From Belnapia mucosa (GTDB taxonomy: Bacteria; Pseudomonadota; Alphaproteobacteria; Acetobacterales; Acetobacteraceae), in NCBI RefSeq assembly GCF_016775475.1, contig NZ_JAEUXJ010000008.1, positions 124,001 to 188,000 on the forward strand: 64,000 bases of DNA. Direction: 5' to 3'. The stretch's first letter is position 1, and the number at the start of each line of letters is the position of its first letter. Below, piece by piece: positions 25,381 through 34,176 of this stretch. A model generated the notes under the pieces. That model was not told where the DNA came from. It saw nothing but the letters and a program-made list of their open reading frames with translations, and did not search any database. The translations under genes were made by a program, and so were the position numbers.

Positions 25381-26369
25381 GTGATCAGCTCATTGGTGAA
25401 GTACTTCTTGATGTCCCAACCGGGCTTCACCACGCCGGCGCCTTCCAGCGACCGCATCGCGGCCAGCCAGTCAGCATCCGCCTGCCAGCCGATCGGCTTG
25501 CCCTCCGTCGCAGGGGTGTTGAAGAAATCGAGGGTGAGGCGAATCTGCTCGCGCTGCACCGCGGGGTCGAGCCGTGCATCGGGGCGCTGGCGGAGCATGG
25601 CCTGCACCCCGTCCTCGATATTGTCGCGGATATGCGCCCAGGCGCGCTGCTGCGTCTGGGCCAAGCGCGCCAGCGCGTCACGCTTGTTGCGTAAGGTCGC
25701 TTCGGTGGCGATCAGCCCGTAGCTGGGGAAGCCGATGCCGGCATCCTCGGCCAGCACGCCGCGGCTGGCCCGCTGCACATTCACCGGCGGCAGGGCGGAA
25801 GGCAGGGTGGAGAGCAGCGCATCGGCGCGGCGATTGGCATAGGTGCCCCAGACGGCCGCGGGATCCACCATCAGCACGGTGACGGTGCTGCGATCGAGCC
25901 CGCCGGCCTTCAGCCAGGCATCGATGAAGGGCGCCCATGGGCTGGCGGCGAAGCACACCACCGTCTTGCCGCGGAAATCCTGGACCTTCTGCAGCGGCCC
26001 GTCGCGATCGACGATCGCGGCGAGGTCGGTGCGCCGGCCCCAGCAGGCGAAGGAGGTCACCTGCGCGCCATTGTCCCGCGCCTGGGGCACCAGGCCGAGC
26101 TGGATCTGCCCGACATCCGCCTGCCCGGCATTGACCAGCTGCAGCGTATTGGCCGAGCCACGCCCATCCTGCACCTCGACCGACAGGCCGGCTTCGCGGA
26201 ACCAGCCCTTGACCTCGGCCAGGTGCAGCGCCGCCTGGATGCCCCAGGGGGCGAAGTCGCAGCGCACGGTCAGCTTGTCCTGGCCCTGCGCCCGCAGGAT
26301 GCCCGGGAGTGTCGCCAGCGATCCCGCCAGCGCCGCACGCCGGCCGAGACGAAGCCTGTCCAGCATCAC
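25377..26369 (-). CDS. NMT1/THI5-like ABC substrate-binding protein
   Basis: A 330-residue periplasmic binding protein with a twin-arginine-like signal (LGRRAALAGSLATLPG, cleavage near AQG). The mature start KLTVRCDFAPWGIQAALHLAEVKGWF is the SsuA/THI5-like pattern, which in relatives binds pyrimidine precursors, sulfonates or aromatic N compounds. It overlaps HyuB by 4 bp and the ATPase by 4 bp, tying import to the hydantoinase-type enzymes. Confidence 0.9.
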   Translation of the reverse strand: MMLDRLRLGRRAALAGSLATLPGILRAQGQDKLTVRCDFAPWGIQAALHLAEVKGWFREAGLSVEVQDGRGSANTLQLVNAGQADVGQIQLGLVPQARDNGAQVTSFACWGRRTDLAAIVDRDGPLQKVQDFRGKTVVCFAASPWAPFIDAWLKAGGLDRSTVTVLMVDPAAVWGTYANRRADALLSTLPSALPPVNVQRASRGVLAEDAGIGFPSYGLIATEATLRNKRDALARLAQTQQRAWAHIRDNIEDGVQAMLRQRPDARLDPAVQREQIRLTLDFFNTPATEGKPIGWQADADWLAAMRSLEGAGVVKPGWDIKKYFTNELIT

Positions 26370-28114
26370 CTGCCCTCCCCCCTGCCCTGGCTTCGCAGCG
26401 CCTGCGTCGCCATTCTGTCCACCGCGCCGGTCGCGGCATCGACCACCACGCCATAGCGGGCCTGCGCCGCCTCGGCCGTGACCTTGCCGTTCCAGACATC
26501 CGCCGCCACCGCCTCCGGCGCGCGCTGCCAGGGCTCGCCATGGCCGCCGCCACCGGCCTGGTGATGGGTCAGCAGCTCACCGCGGCGCATGGTCATGGTC
26601 ACCTTCCCCGGCAGGGTCCGGCGCTCCGCCGCCTCGCCGAGCCAGTTGCCGCTGCGGCCACCGGGCTCGCCGCCCGCAAGGCCGTAGGGCGGAAAGACCA
26701 GCCGGTCGGCGCGTAATTGCAGGATGGCTTCCTCGGCCAGCAGCCGGTAGCTGCGGGCCAGGCCCAGCCCGCCGCGGAACCGGCCGGGGCCGCCGCTATC
26801 CGGCACCAGGGCGTATTCCTCGACCCGCACGGGATGCTGCCGCTCCAGCACCTCGACCGGCGTATTGGAGAGGTTCTGCGAGGGGTTGGTGATCGCCTCG
26901 ATGCCATCCTGGTCCGGCCTTCCGCCCCAGCAGCCGCTGATCATGTCCACCATGATGAAGGGCGTGTTGTCGGGGTGGCGCCCGCCGAGGCAGACCACGG
27001 TATTGCCCCCCTCGCCGGCGGCCGGGATCAGGTCGGGCACGATCTGCGCCAGGGCGCCGAACATCGCATCCATCACCCGGTAGCCGGTCAGGGCCCGGGC
27101 CGCGACGGGCGCCGGCGAGCGCGGGTTCAGCACGCTCCCCTCCGGCGCCGTGACATGGATGCAGCGGAAGACGCCGGCATTGTTCGGCACCTCGCCCCGC
27201 AGGGCGCAGCGGACCGAGAGGAAGCTGTTCGACTTGGTGAAGGAGAGCGTGGAGTTGATCGCCGCCCGCACCTGCGGCGAGGAGCCGGACCAATCGACCG
27301 ACAGGCTGTCCTCATGCACGGTGATGGCGACCGTCAGCGGCACCGGCGCGTCGGACAGGCCATCGCTGTCGATATGGTCGGTGAAGGTGTAGGTGCCCTT
27401 CGGCCAGGTGGCGATTTCCGCCCGCGTCATGCGTTCGGCATAGTCCAGCAGCTCCGCCAGATAGGCGCGCAGCTGCCGCGTGCCGTAGCGGTCGGCGAGC
27501 CTCTGGATCTCCCGTGCCCCGACCTGGCAGGCGGCATATTGCGCCCGCAGGTCGCCCAGCACCCGGTCCGGCACGCGGACGTTGAGCGCGATGATGCTCT
27601 CCAGCGTCTCGTTCACCCCACCATCGGAAAACAGCTTCAGCGGCGGGATGCGCAGGCCTTCCTGGTAGATCTCGGTGCTGTCGGCGGCGTTCGAGCCCGG
27701 GACGCGGCCGCCGACATCGGTGTGGTGGCAGATCACCACGATCCAGGCCAGGATGGCCCCATCGCGGAAGACCGGCAGGAACATGAAGATGTCCGGCAGG
27801 TGCATGCCGCCGAGATAGGGGTCGTTCATCACGACCGCATCGCCGGGCGAGAGCTTCCCGCCCCAGCGCGCCTGCACCGCCTGCATCGCTTCCGGGATCG
27901 CGCCCAGATGCTGGGCGATGGTCTTGGCCTGCGCCACCATCTCCCCATGCGCGTCGCAGATCGCGGCGGAGTAGTCCATCACGTCCTTGACGATCTCGGA
28001 CCGCGCCGTTCGGATGACCGTATAGGCGACCTCGTCCACGATCGCGTCCATGGCGTTCTTCACCACGGCGAAGGTGATCGGGTCGGCGAGCGCGCCCGGG
28101 CTGTGGTCAGGCAT
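26366..28114 (-). CDS. hyuB: Hydantoinase B/oxoprolinase family protein
   Basis: A 582-residue HyuB-type subunit. The conserved VKNAMDAIVDEVAYTVIRTARS near the N-terminus, NDPYLGGMHLPD in the middle and GGPGRFRGGLGL near the C-terminus are family hallmarks. With HyuA it forms an ATP-dependent enzyme that opens hydantoin, 5-oxoproline or N-methylhydantoin rings, or carboxylates ketones. The exact substrate cannot be told. It overlaps HyuA by 8 bp. Confidence 0.92.
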   Translation of the reverse strand: MPDHSPGALADPITFAVVKNAMDAIVDEVAYTVIRTARSEIVKDVMDYSAAICDAHGEMVAQAKTIAQHLGAIPEAMQAVQARWGGKLSPGDAVVMNDPYLGGMHLPDIFMFLPVFRDGAILAWIVVICHHTDVGGRVPGSNAADSTEIYQEGLRIPPLKLFSDGGVNETLESIIALNVRVPDRVLGDLRAQYAACQVGAREIQRLADRYGTRQLRAYLAELLDYAERMTRAEIATWPKGTYTFTDHIDSDGLSDAPVPLTVAITVHEDSLSVDWSGSSPQVRAAINSTLSFTKSNSFLSVRCALRGEVPNNAGVFRCIHVTAPEGSVLNPRSPAPVAARALTGYRVMDAMFGALAQIVPDLIPAAGEGGNTVVCLGGRHPDNTPFIMVDMISGCWGGRPDQDGIEAITNPSQNLSNTPVEVLERQHPVRVEEYALVPDSGGPGRFRGGLGLARSYRLLAEEAILQLRADRLVFPPYGLAGGEPGGRSGNWLGEAAERRTLPGKVTMTMRRGELLTHHQAGGGGHGEPWQRAPEAVAADVWNGKVTAEAAQARYGVVVDAATGAVDRMATQALRSQGRGEGR

Positions 28115-30215
28115 CGGTCACTCCGACATCGATGGCGATGCAGCCGGAATCGGCCGCGGTGGCGGTGCTGCCGGGCGGCAGCACCACGGTGGTGTCGTAG
28201 CTCTCGATGATGGCCGGCCCCGCCACCGATCCGCTGGCCAGGGCGGCGCGGGGCAGGACCGGCGTCGGCACCGCCGGCGCGCCGCGGCTGAAGCTGACCA
28301 ACCGCGTCCCTGCGGTGGCCGCGAGCGCGCTCGGGGCGAGGGAGAGGCTGGTGAAGTCGAGCCGCCCGGCCGCTACGCCTACCGCCGTCAGTCGCAGATT
28401 CACCAGCTCCACCGGCTCCTCCGGTCGGTAGCCGAAGGTGTCCTGATAGGCCTGGCGGAAGCCGTCGCGCAGCGCCGCTGCCTCGAAGCCATCTTCGGGC
28501 AAGGGCACGGTCAGCTGCGAGGACTGGCCCTGAAAGCGCAGATCGGCGGCGAAGCGCAGCAGCACCTCGGCGCGGTCATAGCCCTCCCCGGCCAGCGCCG
28601 CCTCGCCCTGGCGCCGCAGCGCCGCCAGGACCGGCGCGACATCACCCTCCGCCACCGCATCGAGCGGCGCGAGCAGGGGCTGGACGAAGTCATGCGCCGC
28701 CTCGGCCGAGAGCATGCCGGCGGCCGAGAAGACGCCGGAGATCGGCGCCACCAGCACCCGGCGGATGCCGAGCATGCGGGCCACCTCCACCGCATGCAGC
28801 GGCCCGCCGCCGCCGAAGGCCATCAACGCCAAGTCGCGCGGATCCCGTCCGCGCTCCACCGTCACCGCCCGGATGGCGCGGGCCATGTTGACATTGGCAA
28901 CCTGGCGGATGCCATGCGCCGCCGCCTCCACCGAAAGGCCGAGCGGCCGCGCCACCTCCTGCTCGATCGCCGCCCGCGAGAGCTCCGGATTCACCGGCAG
29001 GGAACCGCCGGCCAGCGCCTCCGGATTCAGCAGGCCGAGCACCATGTTGGCGTCGGTGACGGTCGGGCGCCTATTGCCGCGGCCATAGCAGGCGGGGCCA
29101 GGATCGCCGCCCGCGCTCTCCGGCCCCACCACCAGCAACCCGCCGGCATCGATCCGGGCAATGGAACCACCGCCGGAGCCGACCTCGGCGATGTCCACCG
29201 CCGGCACCTTCAGCATATAGCCGGCGCCCTTGGTGAAGCGGCTAGGCGAGCTGATGCCGTCGCGGAACTCATATTCGGTGACCAGCGAAGGCTGGCCGGC
29301 CTCGATGATCGAGGCCTTGGCGGTGGTGCCGCCCATATCGAAGACGATGAGGTCGGGCGAGCCGATGCCCGGGCCGATGCGTGCCGCGCCGGCGACGCCC
29401 CCGGCCGGACCGGAGCCGACGACGAAGACCGGTCTCTCCCGCGCTGTCGCCACGCCGACCATCCCGCCATTCGAGGCCATCACCTGGATCGGCGCGGCGA
29501 TGCCGAGCTGCGCCAACCTCTCACTCAGCAATGAGAGGTAGCCCCGCATATTCGGCAGGATATAGGCATTCACCACCGCCGTGCTGGTGCGCTCATACTC
29601 CTTGATCTCCGGCAGGACCTCGCAGGAGGCCGTCGCCAGGAGGTCCGGCGCCGCCTCCCGTAGGAGCGCCACCGCCCGCTGCTCATGCGCCGGGTTGGCG
29701 TAGCTGTTGATGAAGCAGACCGCGACGGCCTGCACGCCTTCGGCCTGGAACCAGGCGGCGGCGGCCCGCACCGAGGCTTCGTCCAGCGGCCGCACCACGC
29801 TGCCATCCGCCGCGATGCGCTCCACCGCCTCCAGCCGCCAGCGCCGCGGCACCAGCGGTTCGGGCTTCTTCCAGCTCATGTCGAACATGCCGGGCGTCCG
29901 GATGCGCCCGATCTCCAGCACGTCGCGGAAGCCCTGGGTGGTCAGCAGCCCGGTCCGGGCGCCCGCCTTCTGCAGGATGGTGTTGGAGGCAACCGTGGTG
30001 CCGTGGACGACTTCCGTCACCGCCGCGGGCGCGATGCCGCTCTCGGCCAGCACCGCGGCGATGCCCGCCGTCACGCCAAGGCTCGGATCGGCCGGCGTCG
30101 TGGAGACCTTGCTGATATGCAACTGCCCGCCGCGTAAGGCGAGGACGACATCGGTGAAGGTTCCCCCGACATCGACGCCGATGCGGGCCCCGCCAGTCAT
30201 TGCTTCGGCACGCAT
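28107..30215 (-). CDS. hyuA: Hydantoinase A/oxoprolinase family protein
   Basis: About 702 residues, the HyuA subunit with the ATP-binding actin-like fold: RIGVDVGGTFTDVV at the N-terminus, EVVHGTTVASNTIL, and the phosphate loop VFDMGGTTAKASII. It provides ATP-driven activation for ring opening together with HyuB. The start is uncertain: ATG 30215, 30200 or 30233; none has a strong ribosome-binding site. A 151-bp gap separates it from the FAD monooxygenase stop, the only sizeable gap in this seven-gene run. Confidence 0.9.
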   Translation of the reverse strand: MRAEAMTGGARIGVDVGGTFTDVVLALRGGQLHISKVSTTPADPSLGVTAGIAAVLAESGIAPAAVTEVVHGTTVASNTILQKAGARTGLLTTQGFRDVLEIGRIRTPGMFDMSWKKPEPLVPRRWRLEAVERIAADGSVVRPLDEASVRAAAAWFQAEGVQAVAVCFINSYANPAHEQRAVALLREAAPDLLATASCEVLPEIKEYERTSTAVVNAYILPNMRGYLSLLSERLAQLGIAAPIQVMASNGGMVGVATARERPVFVVGSGPAGGVAGAARIGPGIGSPDLIVFDMGGTTAKASIIEAGQPSLVTEYEFRDGISSPSRFTKGAGYMLKVPAVDIAEVGSGGGSIARIDAGGLLVVGPESAGGDPGPACYGRGNRRPTVTDANMVLGLLNPEALAGGSLPVNPELSRAAIEQEVARPLGLSVEAAAHGIRQVANVNMARAIRAVTVERGRDPRDLALMAFGGGGPLHAVEVARMLGIRRVLVAPISGVFSAAGMLSAEAAHDFVQPLLAPLDAVAEGDVAPVLAALRRQGEAALAGEGYDRAEVLLRFAADLRFQGQSSQLTVPLPEDGFEAAALRDGFRQAYQDTFGYRPEEPVELVNLRLTAVGVAAGRLDFTSLSLAPSALAATAGTRLVSFSRGAPAVPTPVLPRAALASGSVAGPAIIESYDTTVVLPPGSTATAADSGCIAIDVGVTDA

Positions 30216-30366
30216 CGCATCTACCGTTCCCATGCTTGGGGTCCGGCCGTCGCTGGGATCCGCCCTGTCCGGCATCCCGGCCGGAATTCTTGCCCGGTCT
30301 GTGCCGGGATGGCCGATGCTATCGCAGCGCCTCGCCGCGTCAACGGGGCGCTACGCCGGGCCATGC

Positions 30367-31488
30367 TCAGGCCGTCCCTGCCAGATCGGAGTATTGGCCG
30401 GTTCCCGTCGGCACATGCCGTGCGGCGCGCAGGCCCTCGTCATCCCAGGACATGCCGCTGGCGAGGATGCGGGATTCCGCGATCTCGGCGGCGCGGCGCT
30501 GGGTGTGGTCGGTCAGCGGCCGCTCGCGCGCTTCCCAGAGACGCAGCGCCTCCGCCGTTTCTGCCTCCTCCAGCGCCACGGCCAGGCCGAGCGCATTGGT
30601 GACCGCGCAGCCGGCGCCCTGCGCCAGCGTCGGCGGCATGGCATGCGCGGAATCGCCCACGATCGCGACGCGTCCCACTGACCACTGCGCCAGCTTCGTC
30701 GTCTCATAGACGTCGTAGCGGGCGACCTGGCCGATGCGGGTCAGCACGGGCTCGAGTTGCGGGAAGCACTCGATCCAGGGGCCCGGCCGGACCGGCACCG
30801 CAGAGGCCTCGGCATCCGCGACCGGCGCCATCATCGCCATATAGAGCTGATCGGCGCCGCAAGGCGTGTAGAGGATGCGCAGCGTCCGCCCTGCCGTGTG
30901 CCAGAAATCGATCACATGGTCCCAGTCGCCGCCCTTGAGCGTCGCCCGGTCGGTCAGCACCCGGATCAGCCCGTCCTCATACTTGCGGCGCTGCTGCGGG
31001 ATGCCGAGCGAATCCCGGACCTTCGACCGCACGCCATCCGCCCCGACCACCAGATCGGCCCGCAGCCGCCTGCCATCGGCCAGCAGCAGCTCGCCCTCCG
31101 GCGTGGCACCGACCGCTTCGGAGGCGGTCACGATCTCCGCGCCGGCGCGCCGCGCCGCCGCCAGCATGGCGGCATAGAGGTGCTGGCGCGTCATGGTCAG
31201 CAGCCGGTACTGGCCGGCGCCGTTGATCGGCTGGAAGGAGAGCACCCTGCCATTGGTGCGGGTCTCATAGGCCGGCGCGGCGAAGGCGCCATCCGCCACG
31301 GCGTCATAGGCGCCGAGCGCGCGCAGCACGCGCAGCCCGTTCTCCCAGATGAAGATGCCGGCGCCGAAGGCGCGCAGCTCCGCATTGGCCTCATGCACCC
31401 GCGCGGTCCAGCCGCGCTGGCAGAGCGCCGTGGCCATGGCCAGGCCGGCGAAGCCGGCCCCGGCGATCTCCGCATGCCGCCGCGCCAT
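30367..31488 (-). CDS. FAD-dependent aromatic-type monooxygenase
   Basis: A 373-residue flavoprotein hydroxylase of the UbiH/salicylate hydroxylase type. The FAD dinucleotide motif GAGFAGLAMATAL is at residues 10-22, the DG motif is LVVGADGVRSKVR, and the GD motif is VGRVAIVGDSAHAMPP. It hydroxylates a ring substrate using NAD(P)H and O2. It is 5 bp after the amidohydrolase stop. Its pairing with ring-opening HyuAB suggests oxidation of an N-heterocycle before hydrolysis (inference). Confidence 0.9.
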   Translation of the reverse strand: MARRHAEIAGAGFAGLAMATALCQRGWTARVHEANAELRAFGAGIFIWENGLRVLRALGAYDAVADGAFAAPAYETRTNGRVLSFQPINGAGQYRLLTMTRQHLYAAMLAAARRAGAEIVTASEAVGATPEGELLLADGRRLRADLVVGADGVRSKVRDSLGIPQQRRKYEDGLIRVLTDRATLKGGDWDHVIDFWHTAGRTLRILYTPCGADQLYMAMMAPVADAEASAVPVRPGPWIECFPQLEPVLTRIGQVARYDVYETTKLAQWSVGRVAIVGDSAHAMPPTLAQGAGCAVTNALGLAVALEEAETAEALRLWEARERPLTDHTQRRAAEIAESRILASGMSWDDEGLRAARHVPTGTGQYSDLAGTA

Positions 31489-31493
31489 CGGCG

Positions 31494-32861
31494 CTATTCC
31501 GCCGCGGCGAGGCGCGGACGCTGGCCGCGCAGCTCCCTCACCCGGTCCTGGGTGTAGAGGTCGGTCCAGTTGCTCCAGCTACGGTCGGTGACCTGGCGCG
31601 GGTCGTAGCCGCGCTCGGGGATCTGCATGCGCTTGCCGGCGATATGGACGTGACGGATGCGCGACTTGTCCTGCAGGATGGCGATGTTCTCGAGCGGCGA
31701 GCCATCGACCGCGATGAAATCGGCGAAGCGCCCCGGTTCCAGCACGCCGAGCTTGCCGCCCTTGGCCATGAAGCGCGCAGTGACGGAGGTGGCGCAGCGC
31801 AGCGCCTCGCCCGGGGTGAAGCCCAGGTCGCGGACGAAGATCTCGGGCTCCATGGCGTGCCATTCGCCGTAGGGCGTCACCGCGAAGCCGCTATCGGTGC
31901 CGGTCATCATCGGGATGCCGGCCTTGCGCGCCTTCTGGAGGTTCTCGCAGCCGATCTCGTATTCCCGCTCCACCGCCGAGGGGCGGCCCTTGATGGCGGC
32001 CGGCTCATGCGGCTGGGTGAAGTCGATGATGTTGCGTGGGAAGGTCATGGTCGGACCGATGGCGCTGCCCGACTTCACCATGGCGTCCAGGCATTCGTCA
32101 TCGAGGTAATAGGCGTGGAAGATCAGGTCCACGCCGGCGCGGGCCGAATAGAGGGTCGCCTCGCGGCCCCGCGCATGGACGACCACTTTCCTGCCCAGGC
32201 GATGCGCCTCGGCGACCATGGTGCTGGTCTCGTCCTGGTTGAAGGCGGCGATCAGCTCGCCATCCTCGCGCGTCTGCACGCCATCCATGGCCAGCTTGAT
32301 GCAGTCCACGCCGTTCTTCACCTGGACGCGGATCTCCTCGATCGCCTCCTCCTTGCTGGCGATAAGGCGGCCGATCGAGGTATCGGGCGCGCCGATCCAG
32401 GTGGGATACCAGTCGGTCAGGCCCTGGCGGCTGGTGAGGTAGCGGCCGGCGGCGGTGACGCGCGGTCCCTCGAACAGGCCGAAATTGATGGCGTCGCGCA
32501 CGGAGAGGCTGATCTGCCCCGCATCGCCCGGCGCGCAGATCGAGGTATAGCCGGCCGCAACCACCTTCTGGGCGAAGAACAGGCCGCGGATCGCGCGGAA
32601 TTCCATCGGCTGGTAGAGGTCGATGTCCTCCTCGCTCTTGGCGTTTCCATAGGCGAGGTGGGTGTGGACATCCTGCAGCCCGGCCATGACGAAGAGGTCA
32701 GAGTAGTCCAGCACCGTGTCCTGCGGGCCGACCGGCGGAGCCATGGCCGTAGGCCCGGCATGGGTGATGGTGCCGGCTGCGTCGAAGCAGAAGGTCCAGT
32801 CCCGCTGCGCCGTGGTCGCATCGCCCGCGAAGAAGCTCCCGCATCGTACATGGTGAGTCAT
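31494..32861 (-). CDS. Amidohydrolase (imidazolonepropionase/prolidase-like)
   Basis: A 455-residue metal-dependent hydrolase. Metal ligands are visible in GLQDVHTHLAYG (HxH), with the bridging-lysine region around NGVDCIKLAMDG, further His in VVVHARG and LIFHAYYLDD, and Asp in MMTGTDSGFAV. It acts on cyclic or linear C-N bonds in the cytoplasm. It is the first gene of the minus-strand operon and divergent from the GntR gene; the start at 32861 follows AAGGAC. An upstream in-frame stretch is Pro/Arg rich and unlikely to be coding. Confidence 0.88.
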   Translation of the reverse strand: MTHHVRCGSFFAGDATTAQRDWTFCFDAAGTITHAGPTAMAPPVGPQDTVLDYSDLFVMAGLQDVHTHLAYGNAKSEEDIDLYQPMEFRAIRGLFFAQKVVAAGYTSICAPGDAGQISLSVRDAINFGLFEGPRVTAAGRYLTSRQGLTDWYPTWIGAPDTSIGRLIASKEEAIEEIRVQVKNGVDCIKLAMDGVQTREDGELIAAFNQDETSTMVAEAHRLGRKVVVHARGREATLYSARAGVDLIFHAYYLDDECLDAMVKSGSAIGPTMTFPRNIIDFTQPHEPAAIKGRPSAVEREYEIGCENLQKARKAGIPMMTGTDSGFAVTPYGEWHAMEPEIFVRDLGFTPGEALRCATSVTARFMAKGGKLGVLEPGRFADFIAVDGSPLENIAILQDKSRIRHVHIAGKRMQIPERGYDPRQVTDRSWSNWTDLYTQDRVRELRGQRPRLAAAE

Positions 32862-33069
32862 CTGGGTCACGCGTCCTTCGGCTGGGTGGCAAGGGAGGCG
32901 GATGTCGCGGAGCGGCGGAGCGCGACCGCCGGGCACCTGCCCCGGCGGCGTGCAAGAAGGCGGCGGCGGCAGGCCTGTGCTGGCCCTGACAGCATGCCTC
33001 GACTTCCTTCCAAGGCCCGCGAGCGGGCTTTCGGCGGCGCCGGTGATTTCACTGGCGTCACGCCTAACC

Positions 33070-33092
33070 TTGGTATACCCAGCCCATACCAA
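33070..33092. promoter_or_regulatory. GntR-type operator between divergent genes
   Basis: TTGGTAT and ATACCAA form a perfect inverted repeat with a 9-bp spacer; the left arm extends into the 8-bp palindrome GGTATACC. FadR/VanR-type GntR proteins bind short T-G-G-T/A-C-C-A palindromes, so this is the likely operator of the adjacent regulator, controlling both itself and the catabolic operon. Confidence 0.7.
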
Positions 33093-33148
33093 ACGGCGCA
33101 AGCGCCTATTGCGGTGCGGCGCCCCCCAGGGAGGACGGCGACAAGGGC

Positions 33149-33847
33149 ATGGCGGCACTACTGGATGCGGGAATGGCCGGCGAGGCGAGCCTGGGCACAG
33201 CGGAGGGCGCATCCGGTACCCGCAGCCTGGCCGACTGGGCCTATGAGGTGCTGCTGGACCGCATGCTCTCGCGCGAGATGCCGCCGGGGCATCTGCTGCA
33301 GGAGCGCGCCCTGGGGGATGCGCTGAACATCTCCCGCACGCCGATCCGGGAGGCGCTGACGCGGCTGGAATCGGAGGGTTTCGTCACCCGCCATGCCGGC
33401 CGCCTGCTCATGGTGCGCGAACTCCCGGCGAGCGAGCTGATGGAGATCTTCCATGTCCGCTCGGTCCTGGAGGTGGAAGGGATTGCCCTGGCCACCACGC
33501 GGATCGGCGAAGCGGCGCTGGCACAGCTACGCGCCCTGTTCGAGACGCAGATGCACGGCCCCATCCCGGATGGCGGCAATCACTGGGACGCCGATGACCG
33601 GTTGCATGGCAGCATCGCCGATGCGAGCGGCAATGCCGTGCTGGCCCAGCTGGTGCGCAGCCTCCGCCGCAAGACCCGGATGTTCAACCTGAAGCGGATG
33701 CCGGAACGCTTCCTGCCGGGCTCCCTGGAGCATCTGGCGATCATCGCGGCACTCGAGCGCCGCGATGCGGCGGCCGCGCGGGATGCCATGGCGCTGCATC
33801 TCGACAACAGCAAGCGGAGCATCCTGCAGGTGCTCGCCGGGATCTAG
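33149..33847 (+). CDS. GntR-family regulator (FCD/VanR type)
   Basis: A 232-residue regulator. The winged helix-turn-helix (about 28-95) includes LLQERALGDALNISRTPIRE and the wing ESEGFVTRHAGR; the C-terminal FCD domain (about 100-225) has the Asp/His metal-site pattern with NHWDADDRLHGSIADAS and LEHLAIIAAL. It most likely represses the divergent amidohydrolase-to-ABC operon and releases on binding a pathway metabolite. The inverted repeat 57 bp upstream is its likely site. Confidence 0.9.
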   Translation: MAALLDAGMAGEASLGTAEGASGTRSLADWAYEVLLDRMLSREMPPGHLLQERALGDALNISRTPIREALTRLESEGFVTRHAGRLLMVRELPASELMEIFHVRSVLEVEGIALATTRIGEAALAQLRALFETQMHGPIPDGGNHWDADDRLHGSIADASGNAVLAQLVRSLRRKTRMFNLKRMPERFLPGSLEHLAIIAALERRDAAAARDAMALHLDNSKRSILQVLAGI

Positions 33848-33898
33848 CGCCGCCGTTGCGACGGATCCGTCACAGCTCGACCCGCGTGCCGAGCTCGA

Positions 33899-34170
33899 CT
33901 ACCCGCGCGGTGGGATCAGCAAGTCGTCGGGCGCCCGCACCGCATTGCGGGTCAGGAAGGCAATGAGCCCGACCAGCACCGCGGCGGCGAGCGGCACCAC
34001 ATAGGGCTGGAAGAACGGGGTGGCGCCGGCCTCCCGCTCCTCCGCGCCCGCGGCGCGAAGGGCTTCGCGGAAGGCATAGATCGGGCTGGTGCCGATATCG
34101 CCGAACACCACCCCGAGCGCGCCCAGCAGCAGGGCGGCGCCGGCGGGTGGGCCGGCCAGGCGTGATGCGC
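33899..34170 (-). pseudogene. Relic of a Kup potassium transporter
   Basis: The reverse strand reads LLLGALGVVFGDIGTSPIYAFREAL, the highly conserved N-terminus of Kup K+ uptake proteins (about 630 residues when intact). The frame then jumps to PYVVPLAAAVLVGLIAFLTRNA, which resembles a later Kup membrane segment. It ends at a stop after about 90 residues. No start codon fits: the homology begins 7 bp after the stop of the enoyl-CoA hydratase gene. An internal deletion and loss of the 3' part best explain it. Confidence 0.7.
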
Positions 34171-34176
34171 GGGCGG

